Below, piece by piece: positions 1-6,445 of a stretch of DNA of 12,608 nt. Below the pieces are notes generated by a model. That model worked only from the letters and a program-made list of their open reading frames with translations, made no database searches and had not been told where the DNA came from. Made by a program: the position numbers and the translations under genes. Position 1 is the stretch's first letter; every line of letters starts with the position of its first letter. Source of the DNA: Bacteroidota bacterium (GTDB lineage: Bacteria; Bacteroidota; Bacteroidia; Bacteroidales; UBA1556); the NCBI GenBank assembly GCA_003648395.1, contig QMPB01000076.1, positions 1 through 12,608 of the forward strand, written 5' to 3'.

Positions 1-96
1 GAAAGCCTTGTGCTAACAATTATAGCCATCTATAGCCTCGTATTACTTGTTTTACGGGATAATAAATTAGAGATTGCAAATTCTGCACTAAAATAA
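1..96 (+). CDS. C-terminal end of a membrane protein, truncated by the window edge
   Basis: Frame 1 reads 31 codons without interruption from the window edge to TAA at 94-96. The peptide has one strongly hydrophobic stretch (LVLTIIAIYSLVLLVL, about residues 3-18) followed by a short charged tail (RDNKLEIANSALK). A last transmembrane helix plus a hydrophilic tail is the usual ending of a transporter or other polytopic membrane protein. Nothing identifies the family, since only the tail is visible. The call rests on the open frame and the helix-plus-tail composition. Chance openness over 96 bases is possible, so confidence is moderate. It would be the last chromosomal gene before the accessory stretch that follows. 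Confidence 0.5.
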   Translation, partial: ESLVLTIIAIYSLVLLVLRDNKLEIANSALK

Positions 97-184
97 TTAG
101 TACATTAGCTGCTCACAAAAACCGTTAAATGGGCTTTTAGGGTGTTAATTCTGAAATTATTGGGGGGTTAATGCCTGAACTCCC

Positions 185-202
185 GTTAGTGGCAAGTGGC
201 AA
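185..202 (+). repeat. Left boundary repeat of the two-gene cassette, with tandem GTGGCAA
   Basis: GTTAGTGGC (185-193) is the exact reverse complement of GCCACTAAC at 1422-1430, on the far side of the lipoprotein and Tiki-like genes. Directly inside the left arm, GTGGCAA occurs twice in tandem (189-195 and 196-202). The arms face each other across about 1.24 kb and enclose exactly two complete genes. This resembles the boundary of a mobile gene cassette. The 9-mer does not fit the canonical integron core GTTRRRY, so the recombination system, if any, is unknown. Confidence 0.45.
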
Positions 203-243
203 TGAACAGAAAAATACAGTATAATAAAAACCGATTTATAGTT

Positions 244-750
244 ATGAAAACAATTAGATTTTTATTAATTATTTTAACAGGTATTTTTATAAATAGTTGT
301 GCTATTTTAAAAGATCCAATAATCACAAAAAATGATTCAATAGAAAAATATAAATACGTATTTATTCCTAAAACAAGCAATCTGACTTCTGGTACTGGTG
401 GAGTTTATGGAAATCAGAATGGAACCTATGGTTATTCAACAAGTAAGAGTGTTAATCCAAAAGATGTTATTTCAGGAATATTATTAAAAAATGGATTTAT
501 TATTTTACCTGAAATGAAACAAGAATTAATTGATAAAACTATAATAATAAATTATGGTGAAAGTGGTAAAAGAGTTATTGCAGGAGGACTTGGAGGCACT
601 ACGATTGAAGTTACTATAAAGTTCATATCAGCCAAAGACTATGAAGTAATATGCTCTTGTACAGCTGAAGGGCAAGGCTCAACCGAAGCAGATGATATTA
701 AGGAAGCAATAACAAGGTGTTTAGAAAGTTTATTATCAAAAGAAAATTGA
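244..750 (+). CDS. Small hypothetical lipoprotein
   Basis: I do not recognise a named family. The 168-residue product starts with a typical lipoprotein signal: MKTIR, a hydrophobic core (residues 6-16), then the lipobox-like INSC with the lipidated cysteine at residue 19. It should be exported, cleaved by signal peptidase II and anchored in the envelope. Residues 49-66 are rich in Gly, Ser, Thr and Tyr. The C-terminal part alternates beta-like strands (about 98-104, 119-128, 132-140) and ends with an acidic helix containing STEADDIKEAI (146-156). That ending recalls small outer-membrane lipoproteins of Bacteroidota, but this is only an impression. I chose ATG 244 over in-frame GTG 196 or ATG 202 because only 244 puts the signal peptide at the N-terminus. 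No Shine-Dalgarno is seen, as is usual in this phylum. It lies 12 bp upstream of the Tiki-like gene and probably shares its transcript. Confidence 0.75.
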   Translation: MKTIRFLLIILTGIFINSCAILKDPIITKNDSIEKYKYVFIPKTSNLTSGTGGVYGNQNGTYGYSTSKSVNPKDVISGILLKNGFIILPEMKQELIDKTIIINYGESGKRVIAGGLGGTTIEVTIKFISAKDYEVICSCTAEGQGSTEADDIKEAITRCLESLLSKEN

Positions 751-762
751 TTTTTTTTAGCA

Positions 763-1404
763 ATGTATAACATTACCCTAATATCAACAGTTCACAAAGA
801 ATTTGGAAACTGTAACTCAAATGAGTTGCTAAAAATTATAGAAAATATTGGTCCCGACGTGATTTTTTTAGAGGCATTTGAAGACAATTATTCCAAATAT
901 GACCAAATGATATTTTCTCAATTCGGTGTCTATAAAGAACGGTTAGAACTAAAAACCATACAGAAATACAGTCAAAATCACACTTTTGAATATGTTCCAG
1001 TGCTTGATATTAGATTATCTGATGAGTTTGAAACAAAAACTAAAATTATATCTGAAAATAAAGACTGTCAAAAATTATTAGATGAATACAGCTTATTAGA
1101 AATGGACGGTGGATTTCAATTTCTTAACAGCGAAAAAAGCATTGTTTTACAAGAAGAAATGAGAGAGTTGGAAAATCGCATAGTTGACAATGAAATTATG
1201 CGACAAAAAGTTAATGCAAACTTAGGCGCATACGAAAATTCTATGCTTCGTAATATTTATTCGTTCTGCAAAGAGAAATCATTCAATACTGCAATATTTA
1301 TGTGTGGTTCTGCGCACAGAAAATCAATTAGTGAGAAAATTGAAGAATATAAAAAAAAGGAAACTATAAAATTAAATTGGACATTTTACAACGACAAAAA
1401 TTAG
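763..1404 (+). CDS. Tiki/TraB/EreA-ChaN superfamily-like protein
   Basis: The 213-residue product has no signal peptide and should be cytosolic. It starts with a strand and an STVH motif (8-11), followed by PDVIFLEAF (31-39) with Glu37, and near the end FMCGSAH (179-185) with His185. Two GxxH-like motifs near the two ends plus a conserved early glutamate are the hallmark of the Tiki superfamily, which includes TraB/PrgY, GumN, ChaN and erythromycin esterase; some members are metal-dependent hydrolases. In the first motif Ser replaces the usual Gly. A charged, probably helical and partly coiled-coil insert fills about residues 85-155, and ENSMLRNI (158-165) resembles the helix before the second motif in TraB-like proteins. 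The fold assignment is by motif only; substrate and activity are unknown. The gene follows the lipoprotein gene by 12 bp and both lie inside the 9-bp inverted repeat. Confidence 0.6.
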   Translation: MYNITLISTVHKEFGNCNSNELLKIIENIGPDVIFLEAFEDNYSKYDQMIFSQFGVYKERLELKTIQKYSQNHTFEYVPVLDIRLSDEFETKTKIISENKDCQKLLDEYSLLEMDGGFQFLNSEKSIVLQEEMRELENRIVDNEIMRQKVNANLGAYENSMLRNIYSFCKEKSFNTAIFMCGSAHRKSISEKIEEYKKKETIKLNWTFYNDKN

Positions 1405-1732
1405 AGCATAAATTAACACCAGCCACTAACACGCAGTAAAAATAATTTGGCGGATACAAGTTTTGGTAGCTTAATATTTTTAATTAAGTTTACTGTAAAT
1501 ATATACGGTAAGTAGTTTAAATGCCCAACATTTTCATATTGCCAACAGTTGGAGTCCTTTACTTAAAGCAGTGTCTATTAAAGTACAGAAAGAATTAATA
1601 AAACAAAATGGTAACAAAACTTATACTAAGCCATAAGAGGTTTCGCATTCCATAAAAAACATAATGCGACTGGAAACACAGTTGCTGCTTACTAAATATT
1701 ATTACAGCTCACTTGTTCCCCAATAAGAATTA
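1405..1732. other. Non-coding accessory stretch between convergent genes
   Basis: These 328 bases lie between the Tiki-like gene and the convergent GIN-domain gene. They hold the right arm of the cassette repeat (1422-1430). Further in, CCAACAGTTGG (1542-1552) is an 11-bp palindrome around a central base. A stop-bounded reading frame without an ATG runs 1499-1636. TCGCATT (1643-1649) pairs with AATGCGA (1663-1669) across a 13-base loop. The hairpin has no adjoining T-run, so I do not call it a terminator. No complete gene is visible. Confidence 0.6.
1422..1430 (-). repeat. Right boundary repeat of the two-gene cassette
   Basis: GCCACTAAC here is the reverse complement of GTTAGTGGC at 185-193 with no mismatch. 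It begins 18 bases after the stop codon of the Tiki-like gene. Position just past the last gene, together with the left arm just before the first gene, suggests the two arms delimit a unit. A chance 9-bp match over such distances is not negligible in AT-rich DNA, but these arms are comparatively GC-rich. Confidence 0.45.
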
Positions 1733-2452
1733 CTACTTTCTATCAATATCGCTTGCTCCAGATGTTCTAACATCTACATTAGAGGGATTTCCTTTATAAG
1801 TTATACTTGATGCTCCGGAGGCTTCTCCAATTAATGATTTAGTAACTGAAACCTTAACGCTTGATGCACCACTGCAATCAATATTTGCTTCGTCAGCTTC
1901 TAAGCCATATGCTTTAAAATTACTTGCTCCCGAACATTCTAACTCTAATTTAGCAACATAACCGCTTAAATTCATATTTGCAGCTCCACTAATATCAACA
2001 TCAAGTTTATTACATTTAACTTTAAGCTCTGACGATGAGGCTCCACTAAGCTCAAATTCCATATCATCGTTCTCAAATCGCGATTCGCTAGTTAAGGATG
2101 CTGCTCCACTAAGGTCTATATCCTTTAGCTCAGCCATAGTAATATAAACCATCATTTTTGTAGGGTTATTAATATTTCCTTTAGTACTTAATTCTAATTC
2201 CCCATTATTCACCTTGCTAATAACCTTCTCTATGATATTATCATCAGTTTCAATTATTAAGCTTTGTTTGTCTCCTTTTACTATAATAATTTCGAATGCA
2301 CCACCGGCTTCAATAGAATTGAACGTACTAACTGCTCTTTCTTCTTTTACCAAATTTCCACTGCCATTTATTCTATTAAGAAAAGTAAATGAAAATAATA
2401 AGAATATAACTATTGCTATTCCAATTCCTTTAAGTGTAGAGAAAGTATTCAT
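1733..2452 (-). CDS. GIN-domain (DUF2807) envelope protein with SGAS repeats
   Basis: The 239-residue product begins with a hydrophobic signal or anchor (about residues 9-25) and should be exported or membrane-anchored. Residues 43-60 (from TFNSIEAGGAFEI onward) match the start of the Bacteroidota head GIN domain, DUF2807, which folds as a right-handed beta-helix. The SGA(A/S) motif recurs at residues 115, 136, 155, 173, 194, 212 and 231, a spacing of 18-21 that fits one solenoid coil per repeat. The family is annotated as putative adhesin, but its function is essentially unproven; many members are small secreted or anchored proteins. No T9SS sorting domain and no lipobox are seen. It lies 73 bp downstream of the sirtuin gene on the same strand, so it may be co-transcribed or have its own weak promoter. 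Start ATG 2452 places the signal at the N-terminus. Confidence 0.88.
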   Translation of the reverse strand: MNTFSTLKGIGIAIVIFLLFSFTFLNRINGSGNLVKEERAVSTFNSIEAGGAFEIIIVKGDKQSLIIETDDNIIEKVISKVNNGELELSTKGNINNPTKMMVYITMAELKDIDLSGAASLTSESRFENDDMEFELSGASSSELKVKCNKLDVDISGAANMNLSGYVAKLELECSGASNFKAYGLEADEANIDCSGASSVKVSVTKSLIGEASGASSITYKGNPSNVDVRTSGASDIDRK

Positions 2453-2525
2453 AATTTATATATTTTTTGTTTCCTATATTATTGAATTATAAAGCAGACG
2501 TCTTTTAACCATAAAAAGTTACAAT

Positions 2526-3209
2526 CTATTTTGAAATTAACTCTGCAACCAATTTAGGAACTCCAATTGTAGCTTTTTTAGAAATGCACACCATATCTTG
2601 TATCGCTTGCTGATTTGCCTTAGGATCAATATAATACGTCTTACAATCTTGAGTAGTACAACTCATCAAACCAGCAGCAGGATATACCGAGAGCGAAGTG
2701 CCAATAATAATTAGTATATCTGCTAGATTTACTCTTTCGGCAGCATAGTCGATTAAAGGTACATCCTCGCCAAACCATACTATATGTGGACGAAGCTGGG
2801 CACCATCTTCAGCCAAATCACCTATTTTAAGTTTCCAACCTTCGAGCTCTGTAACCAAATTATCATCTTTTTCGCTCCGAACCTTTCTAAGCTCACCATG
2901 CAAGTGTAAAACATTGCTAGAGCCTGCTCTCTCGTGTAAATCATCTACATTTTGGGTAATTATTTCTACGTCGTAATGTTTTTCTAATTCTACTAAAGCT
3001 TCGTGCGCCTTATTGGGCTCTACCGAAAGAAGTTGCTTTCTTCTCGTATTATAAAAATCCATAACCAGTTGTGGTGTTTCTACCCATGCGATAGGACTCG
3101 CTACTTCTTCAATATTATACCTGTCCCACATTCCACCCATATCTCTAAAGGTAAGGATTCCACTCTCGGCACTCATTCCTGCTCCACTTAGTACAACAAT
3201 TTTTTTCAT
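2526..3209 (-). CDS. cobB: NAD-dependent protein deacylase, sirtuin (class III, no zinc ligands)
   Basis: Sirtuins remove acyl groups from lysine using NAD+, giving nicotinamide and O-acyl-ADP-ribose, in the cytoplasm. Numbering from the second Met, the NAD-binding GAGMSAESGI is at 9-18, FRD at 21-23, TQNVD at 85-89, catalytic His104 in LHLHGEL (101-107), and GTSLSVYPAAGL at 170-181. Tyr53 and Arg56 (YNTR) form the YxxR pair that, in SIRT5 and CobB, binds succinyl and malonyl groups, so desuccinylation is plausible. The usual four zinc-binding cysteines after HGEL are absent: the stretch 110-142 contains no cysteine, as I recall for other Bacteroidota class III sirtuins. Length (227 residues) is normal. 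I prefer ATG 3209 to ATG 3218 because MKKIVVLSGAG is the usual family N-terminus. It is divergent from maeB and upstream of the GIN gene. Confidence 0.93.
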   Translation of the reverse strand: MKKIVVLSGAGMSAESGILTFRDMGGMWDRYNIEEVASPIAWVETPQLVMDFYNTRRKQLLSVEPNKAHEALVELEKHYDVEIITQNVDDLHERAGSSNVLHLHGELRKVRSEKDDNLVTELEGWKLKIGDLAEDGAQLRPHIVWFGEDVPLIDYAAERVNLADILIIIGTSLSVYPAAGLMSCTTQDCKTYYIDPKANQQAIQDMVCISKKATIGVPKLVAELISK

Positions 3210-3370
3210 ATTTAGCATATATTATAATAAAACAACTTACTAATTTTTTTAAATCGAAAAGGCAGCATAAGCCCTATGATATATTAATATGCTAACCTTA
3301 GCTTTGAGTTCTCCTTAAATAATTACATTATTAAAAGAGTACCCCATAGGGTCAAATAGTATTTATTGCT

Positions 3371-3378
3371 CAAATATA
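3371..3378 (-). promoter_or_regulatory. Candidate -7 box of the sirtuin promoter
   Basis: CAAATATA on the plus strand reads TATATTTG on the minus strand, matching the Bacteroidota consensus TAnnTTTG. It would start transcription near 3364 and give a leader of about 155 nt before ATG 3209. No clear TTG -33 element sits at the expected distance; that position is occupied by the 17-bp palindrome. Confidence 0.35.
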
Positions 3379-3389
3379 CAACATTTGTC

Positions 3390-3406
3390 AGTACTAAACT
3401 AGTACT
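3390..3406. promoter_or_regulatory. Perfect 7-3-7 inverted repeat, candidate operator
   Basis: AGTACTA (3390-3396) and TAGTACT (3400-3406) are perfect reverse complements separated by AAC. The short spacer and the 17-bp footprint suit a dimeric helix-turn-helix regulator rather than an RNA hairpin. It lies where the -33 element of the predicted sirtuin promoter would be, 62 bp upstream of the nearer maeB -7 candidate. No regulator gene is in the window. Confidence 0.4.
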
Positions 3407-3467
3407 TATCTATTTTATATAAATGATAAACTATACTGTGAAGAAAATTACTCTAAATATATATTAT

Positions 3468-3475
3468 TACTTTTG
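3468..3475 (+). promoter_or_regulatory. Candidate upstream -7 box for maeB
   Basis: TACTTTTG matches TAnnTTTG exactly and is the same octamer as the box before the T9SS protein gene at 8877. No good TTG lies 17-23 bases upstream. It would give a leader of about 115 nt. Confidence 0.3.
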
Positions 3476-3525
3476 TATTTGATTTCATGCAAGAATTAAA
3501 ATGTTACGCATAAATTGTAATTTAT

Positions 3526-3533
3526 TAAATTTG
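3526..3533 (+). promoter_or_regulatory. Candidate proximal -7 box for maeB
   Basis: TAAATTTG matches TAnnTTTG and lies 64 bp before the maeB start, implying a leader of roughly 58 nt. The -33 region is at best TTAC-like, so the call depends on the -7 box alone. Confidence 0.35.
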
Positions 3534-3597
3534 CATAATCATTATCAATACAAATTGAATAATTATAGAATAACACAATTCATATAAAACAAGCATT

Positions 3598-5880
3598 ATG
3601 AGTAAGTTACTAGAAAAAGCTGCATTAGAATATCATATGCAAGGTGGAAAGCCAGGAAAAGTGGAAGTAGTACCAACGAAACCATATTCTACACAAAGAG
3701 ATTTATCATTAGCCTACTCACCAGGAGTAGCTTATCCATGTTTAGCCATTGAGAAAAACCCAGCAGATGCCTATAAGTATACTGCAAAGGGGAATCTAGT
3801 GGCAGTAATATCAAACGGTACTGCGGTACTTGGTTTAGGAAATATTGGAGCATTAGCAGGCAAGCCAGTAATGGAAGGCAAGGGTCTTTTATTTAAGATT
3901 TTTGCTGATGTTGATGTATTTGATATTGAAATAAGCACAAGAGATATTGATAAGTTTGTAGAAACAGTAATTGAGATAGCTCCTACTTTTGGAGGTATCA
4001 ATTTGGAGGACATAAAAGCTCCTGAGTGTTTCGAGATTGAGCGTAGAGTAAAAGAGGCTCTTGATATTCCTGTAATGCACGACGATCAACATGGAACAGC
4101 AATAATCTCAGCTGCAGGTTTAGTTTCAGCTTTGGAACTTACTGGAAAAGATATTTCTAAGGTTAAATTAGTTGTAAGTGGAGCTGGTGCTTCTGCATCT
4201 GCTTGTACACGTTTGTATATGTCAGTTGGTGTAAAGCCAGAGAATATACTAATGTGCGATAGTAAAGGTGTTCTTAGAACTGCTCGTACTGATATGAATG
4301 AGGCTAAAAAAGAATTTGCCCGTGATACTGATAAGGTAACTCTTTCAGATGCTCTTGTTGGTGCAGATATATTCTTAGGATTATCTGTTAAAGGAGCCAT
4401 GAGCAAAGATATGCTTGCTTCTATGGCAGACGAACCAATTGTATTTGCAATGGCTAATCCAGATCCAGAAATCACTTACGAAGACGCATTGGCTACTCGT
4501 CAGGATTTAATATTTGCAACGGGTCGTTCTGATTATCCTAACCAAATTAATAATGTATTAGGATTTCCTTTTATTTTTAGAGGCGCACTCGACGTTAGAG
4601 CTACAGCTATTAATGAAGAAATGAAAATTGCTGCGGTTTATGCATTGGCAGAATTGGCGAAAGAGCCAGTACCTGATGTAGTACAAAAGGCTTATGGCAA
4701 AACTGAGATGGGATTTGGAAAGGAATATATTGTTCCTACACCTCTTGACCCACGATTGATAGAGTATGTTTCTGTTGCAGTAGCAAAAGCGGCAGTTGAT
4801 TCAGGTGTTGCTACCCAAGAAATTAAAGATTGGGATGCTTATAAATCTGAGCTTCGCCAACGTATGGGAATTGATAACTCAATAATGAGATCGGCATATT
4901 CAAAAGCTAAGGCAGCACCAAAGCGTGTAGTTTATACTGATGCTAGCGACATTAAAGTAATGCAAGCAGCAATTCAGGTTAGTAATGAGGGTATTGCTAT
5001 TCCTATTTTATTAGGAAATGAGAAGCTAATTAAGGACAGTGCAGAAAAGTTTGCATTAGATATTAGTGATATTAAGATTGTTAATTTCTCTTCTTCGGCT
5101 ATGGCTGATACAAGACAGAAATACGCAAAACTACTTTGTAATAAACGTAATAGAAGAGGTATTTCATATAGTCAAGCTCTAAGCAAAATGTTTGACGAAA
5201 ACTATTTTGGAGTTGCTATGGTAGAGAGTGGAGATGCTGATGCAATGATTGCTGGTTTAAATACCAAATATGCCTCAGCAATACGCCCTGCACTACAAAT
5301 TATTGGTAAGCGCGATGATATAAATAAGATTGCTGGTATGTATATTATGAATACCAAAAAGGGGCCATTTTTCTTAGCTGATACTACTATAAATACAGAC
5401 CCTAGTGCTCAAGAATTGGTAGATATTACCTTACTAACTGCAAATGAAGTTCGTAATTTTGGTTTTGATCCAAATATTGCATTATTATCATATTCAAACT
5501 TTGGTTCTACTGAGGCTGAAAGCTCATTAAAGATGAGTGAGGCTGTATCAATTCTTCATGAAAGTCACCCTGATATTATGGTTGATGGTGAGATGCAAGC
5601 TAATTTTGCTCTTAATACAAATTTAAGAACTGAGCGTTACCCATTTTCAAAATTAGGAAATAGAGATGTAAACACATTAATCTTTCCAAGCTTAAATTCT
5701 GGAAATATTGCTTATAAGATGCTCCAAGAAATTGGACATGCTGAGGCAATTGGACCTATCGTTATGGGTCTTAAAAAACCTGTTCATATTCTTCAGCTTT
5801 CAAGCTCAGTTCGTGAAATTGTAGATATGACTGCTATTGCTGTTGTTGATGCAATTAATGGTCAGCAAAAACTTGATTAA
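3598..5880 (+). CDS. maeB: NADP-dependent malic enzyme with C-terminal phosphotransacetylase-like domain
   Basis: MaeB oxidatively decarboxylates malate to pyruvate with reduction of NADP+, supplying NADPH and pyruvate in the cytoplasm. The 760-residue length is that of the hybrid bacterial form. The malic enzyme part spans about 1-430: catalytic Tyr40 in SLAYSPGVAYP (37-47), a lysine-rich segment including Lys95 in MEGKG, metal ligands Glu137-Asp138 (INLEDI) and Asp162 (HDDQHGT, 161-167), and the nucleotide-binding GAGASASA (195-202). NADP preference is inferred from the family. The C-terminal part (about 442-757) is a phosphotransacetylase-like domain, including MVESGDADAMIAG (541-553) and FFLADTTIN (591-599). 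In MaeB hybrids this domain is thought not to be catalytic but to mediate acetyl-CoA sensing and oligomerisation. ATG 3598 begins the normal family N-terminus. A perfect hairpin terminator follows, separating it from gltA. Confidence 0.96.
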   Translation: MSKLLEKAALEYHMQGGKPGKVEVVPTKPYSTQRDLSLAYSPGVAYPCLAIEKNPADAYKYTAKGNLVAVISNGTAVLGLGNIGALAGKPVMEGKGLLFKIFADVDVFDIEISTRDIDKFVETVIEIAPTFGGINLEDIKAPECFEIERRVKEALDIPVMHDDQHGTAIISAAGLVSALELTGKDISKVKLVVSGAGASASACTRLYMSVGVKPENILMCDSKGVLRTARTDMNEAKKEFARDTDKVTLSDALVGADIFLGLSVKGAMSKDMLASMADEPIVFAMANPDPEITYEDALATRQDLIFATGRSDYPNQINNVLGFPFIFRGALDVRATAINEEMKIAAVYALAELAKEPVPDVVQKAYGKTEMGFGKEYIVPTPLDPRLIEYVSVAVAKAAVDSGVATQEIKDWDAYKSELRQRMGIDNSIMRSAYSKAKAAPKRVVYTDASDIKVMQAAIQVSNEGIAIPILLGNEKLIKDSAEKFALDISDIKIVNFSSSAMADTRQKYAKLLCNKRNRRGISYSQALSKMFDENYFGVAMVESGDADAMIAGLNTKYASAIRPALQIIGKRDDINKIAGMYIMNTKKGPFFLADTTINTDPSAQELVDITLLTANEVRNFGFDPNIALLSYSNFGSTEAESSLKMSEAVSILHESHPDIMVDGEMQANFALNTNLRTERYPFSKLGNRDVNTLIFPSLNSGNIAYKMLQEIGHAEAIGPIVMGLKKPVHILQLSSSVREIVDMTAIAVVDAINGQQKLD

Positions 5881-5906
5881 GAAAACATAATTCTTAAAAT
5901 ATACAT

Positions 5907-5936
5907 AAAGCCACAATTTAAATTGTGGCTTTTTTT
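5907..5936 (+). terminator. Intrinsic terminator after maeB
   Basis: AAAGCCACAATTT (5907-5919) and AAATTGTGGCTTT (5920-5932) form a perfect 26-bp palindrome running into a T-run that ends at 5936. It begins 27 bases past the maeB stop. The symmetry means it could also work in reverse with the A-run, though no minus-strand gene is near. Confidence 0.9.
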
Positions 5937-6445
5937 ATGCCACAAAAAAATGTCTATAAGCAATATGTAGATATAGCATTATATTTAATATGAATAGCTT
6001 ATCATAATCAGTATTGTGAACTAAATAGTCAAATAAGATGTTTTTCGAAAAGTCCTCTCAGTTTATATTTTGATAAAGAAGTTATACAAAGCAGACTTAT
6101 ATCAACTTAATAATAGAGTTTTATAAAGTATTATAACTCCATATATTAAAAAGCTTTTGTACTTTAGTAGCTCGAAATATCGATGGTGTTTTATCACCCA
6201 TAATCAACATATTTCATAAGTTAATACACACTCTGCACAGAAATAATATGAATATTGATTCTATTTGTATATCTAGAAAAAACATACTCCAAAATGGTGT
6301 ATGTAAGGCTGTGTATTCTTTAAAAAAACATTTTACAAAAGAAAAAAACATTTGTTCTTCTATAGATTATAGTTGGAGCAATAAATTTTTATAACACACA
6401 TAAACCCGTCTGTTGTTATTAACAGGCATATAAAAAACAAATATT
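5937..6445. other. Long AT-rich gene-free stretch upstream of gltA
   Basis: About 509 bases separate the maeB terminator from gltA. No recognisable gene, RNA gene or exact TAnnTTTG box is visible. The nearest are TATATTTTG (6064-6072), with spacing off by one, TACTTTAG (6160-6167) and TATAGTTG (6368-6375), each with one mismatch. A 48-codon reading frame (6248-6394) and a leader hairpin (6408-6427) are the only structures of note. The length is unusual beside the roughly 100-base gap between gltA and mdh. Confidence 0.6.
6408..6427 (+). promoter_or_regulatory. Leader hairpin just before gltA
   Basis: GTCTGTT (6408-6414) pairs with AACAGGC (6421-6427) across the 6-base loop GTTATT: seven pairs with one G-T wobble. 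It ends 18 bases before the gltA ATG in an otherwise A/T-rich leader, so it could affect ribosome access or mRNA stability. The effect is inference; there is no T-run, so it is not a terminator. Confidence 0.35.

Larger units (their letters stand above)
3219..3597. other. Divergent intergenic regulatory region
   Basis: This 379-bp stretch separates the divergent sirtuin and maeB genes and must contain the promoters of both. It holds a minus-strand TATATTTG box (3371-3378), a perfect 17-bp inverted repeat (3390-3406), and two plus-strand TAnnTTTG boxes (3468-3475, 3526-3533). I see no reading frame that looks coding and no RNA gene. Confidence 0.6.

Noticed and set aside
185..193. Canonical integron attC core site
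   Set aside because: GTTAGTG does not fit GTTRRRY, the opposite arm does not fit RYYYAAC, and no integrase gene is in the window.
196..243. Upstream GTG 196 or ATG 202 as start of the lipoprotein gene
   Set aside because: Either start adds 14-16 polar residues before the signal peptide and overlaps the boundary repeat; ATG 244 gives a normal lipoprotein signal.
1643..1669. Terminator for the GIN-domain gene or the Tiki-like gene
   Set aside because: Seven pairs with a 13-base loop and no adjoining T-run in either direction, far from both stop codons.
2214..2492. Plus-strand reading frame opposite the start of the GIN-domain gene
   Set aside because: It mirrors the real minus-strand gene; its hydrophobic composition arises from the antisense of the signal region and repeats.
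3771..4475. Minus-strand reading frames inside maeB
   Set aside because: They are antisense to highly conserved malic enzyme sequence and show no domain of their own.
6064..6072. TATATTTTG as a gltA promoter -7 box
   Set aside because: One base too long for TAnnTTTG, no -33 element, and about 375 bases from the gene.
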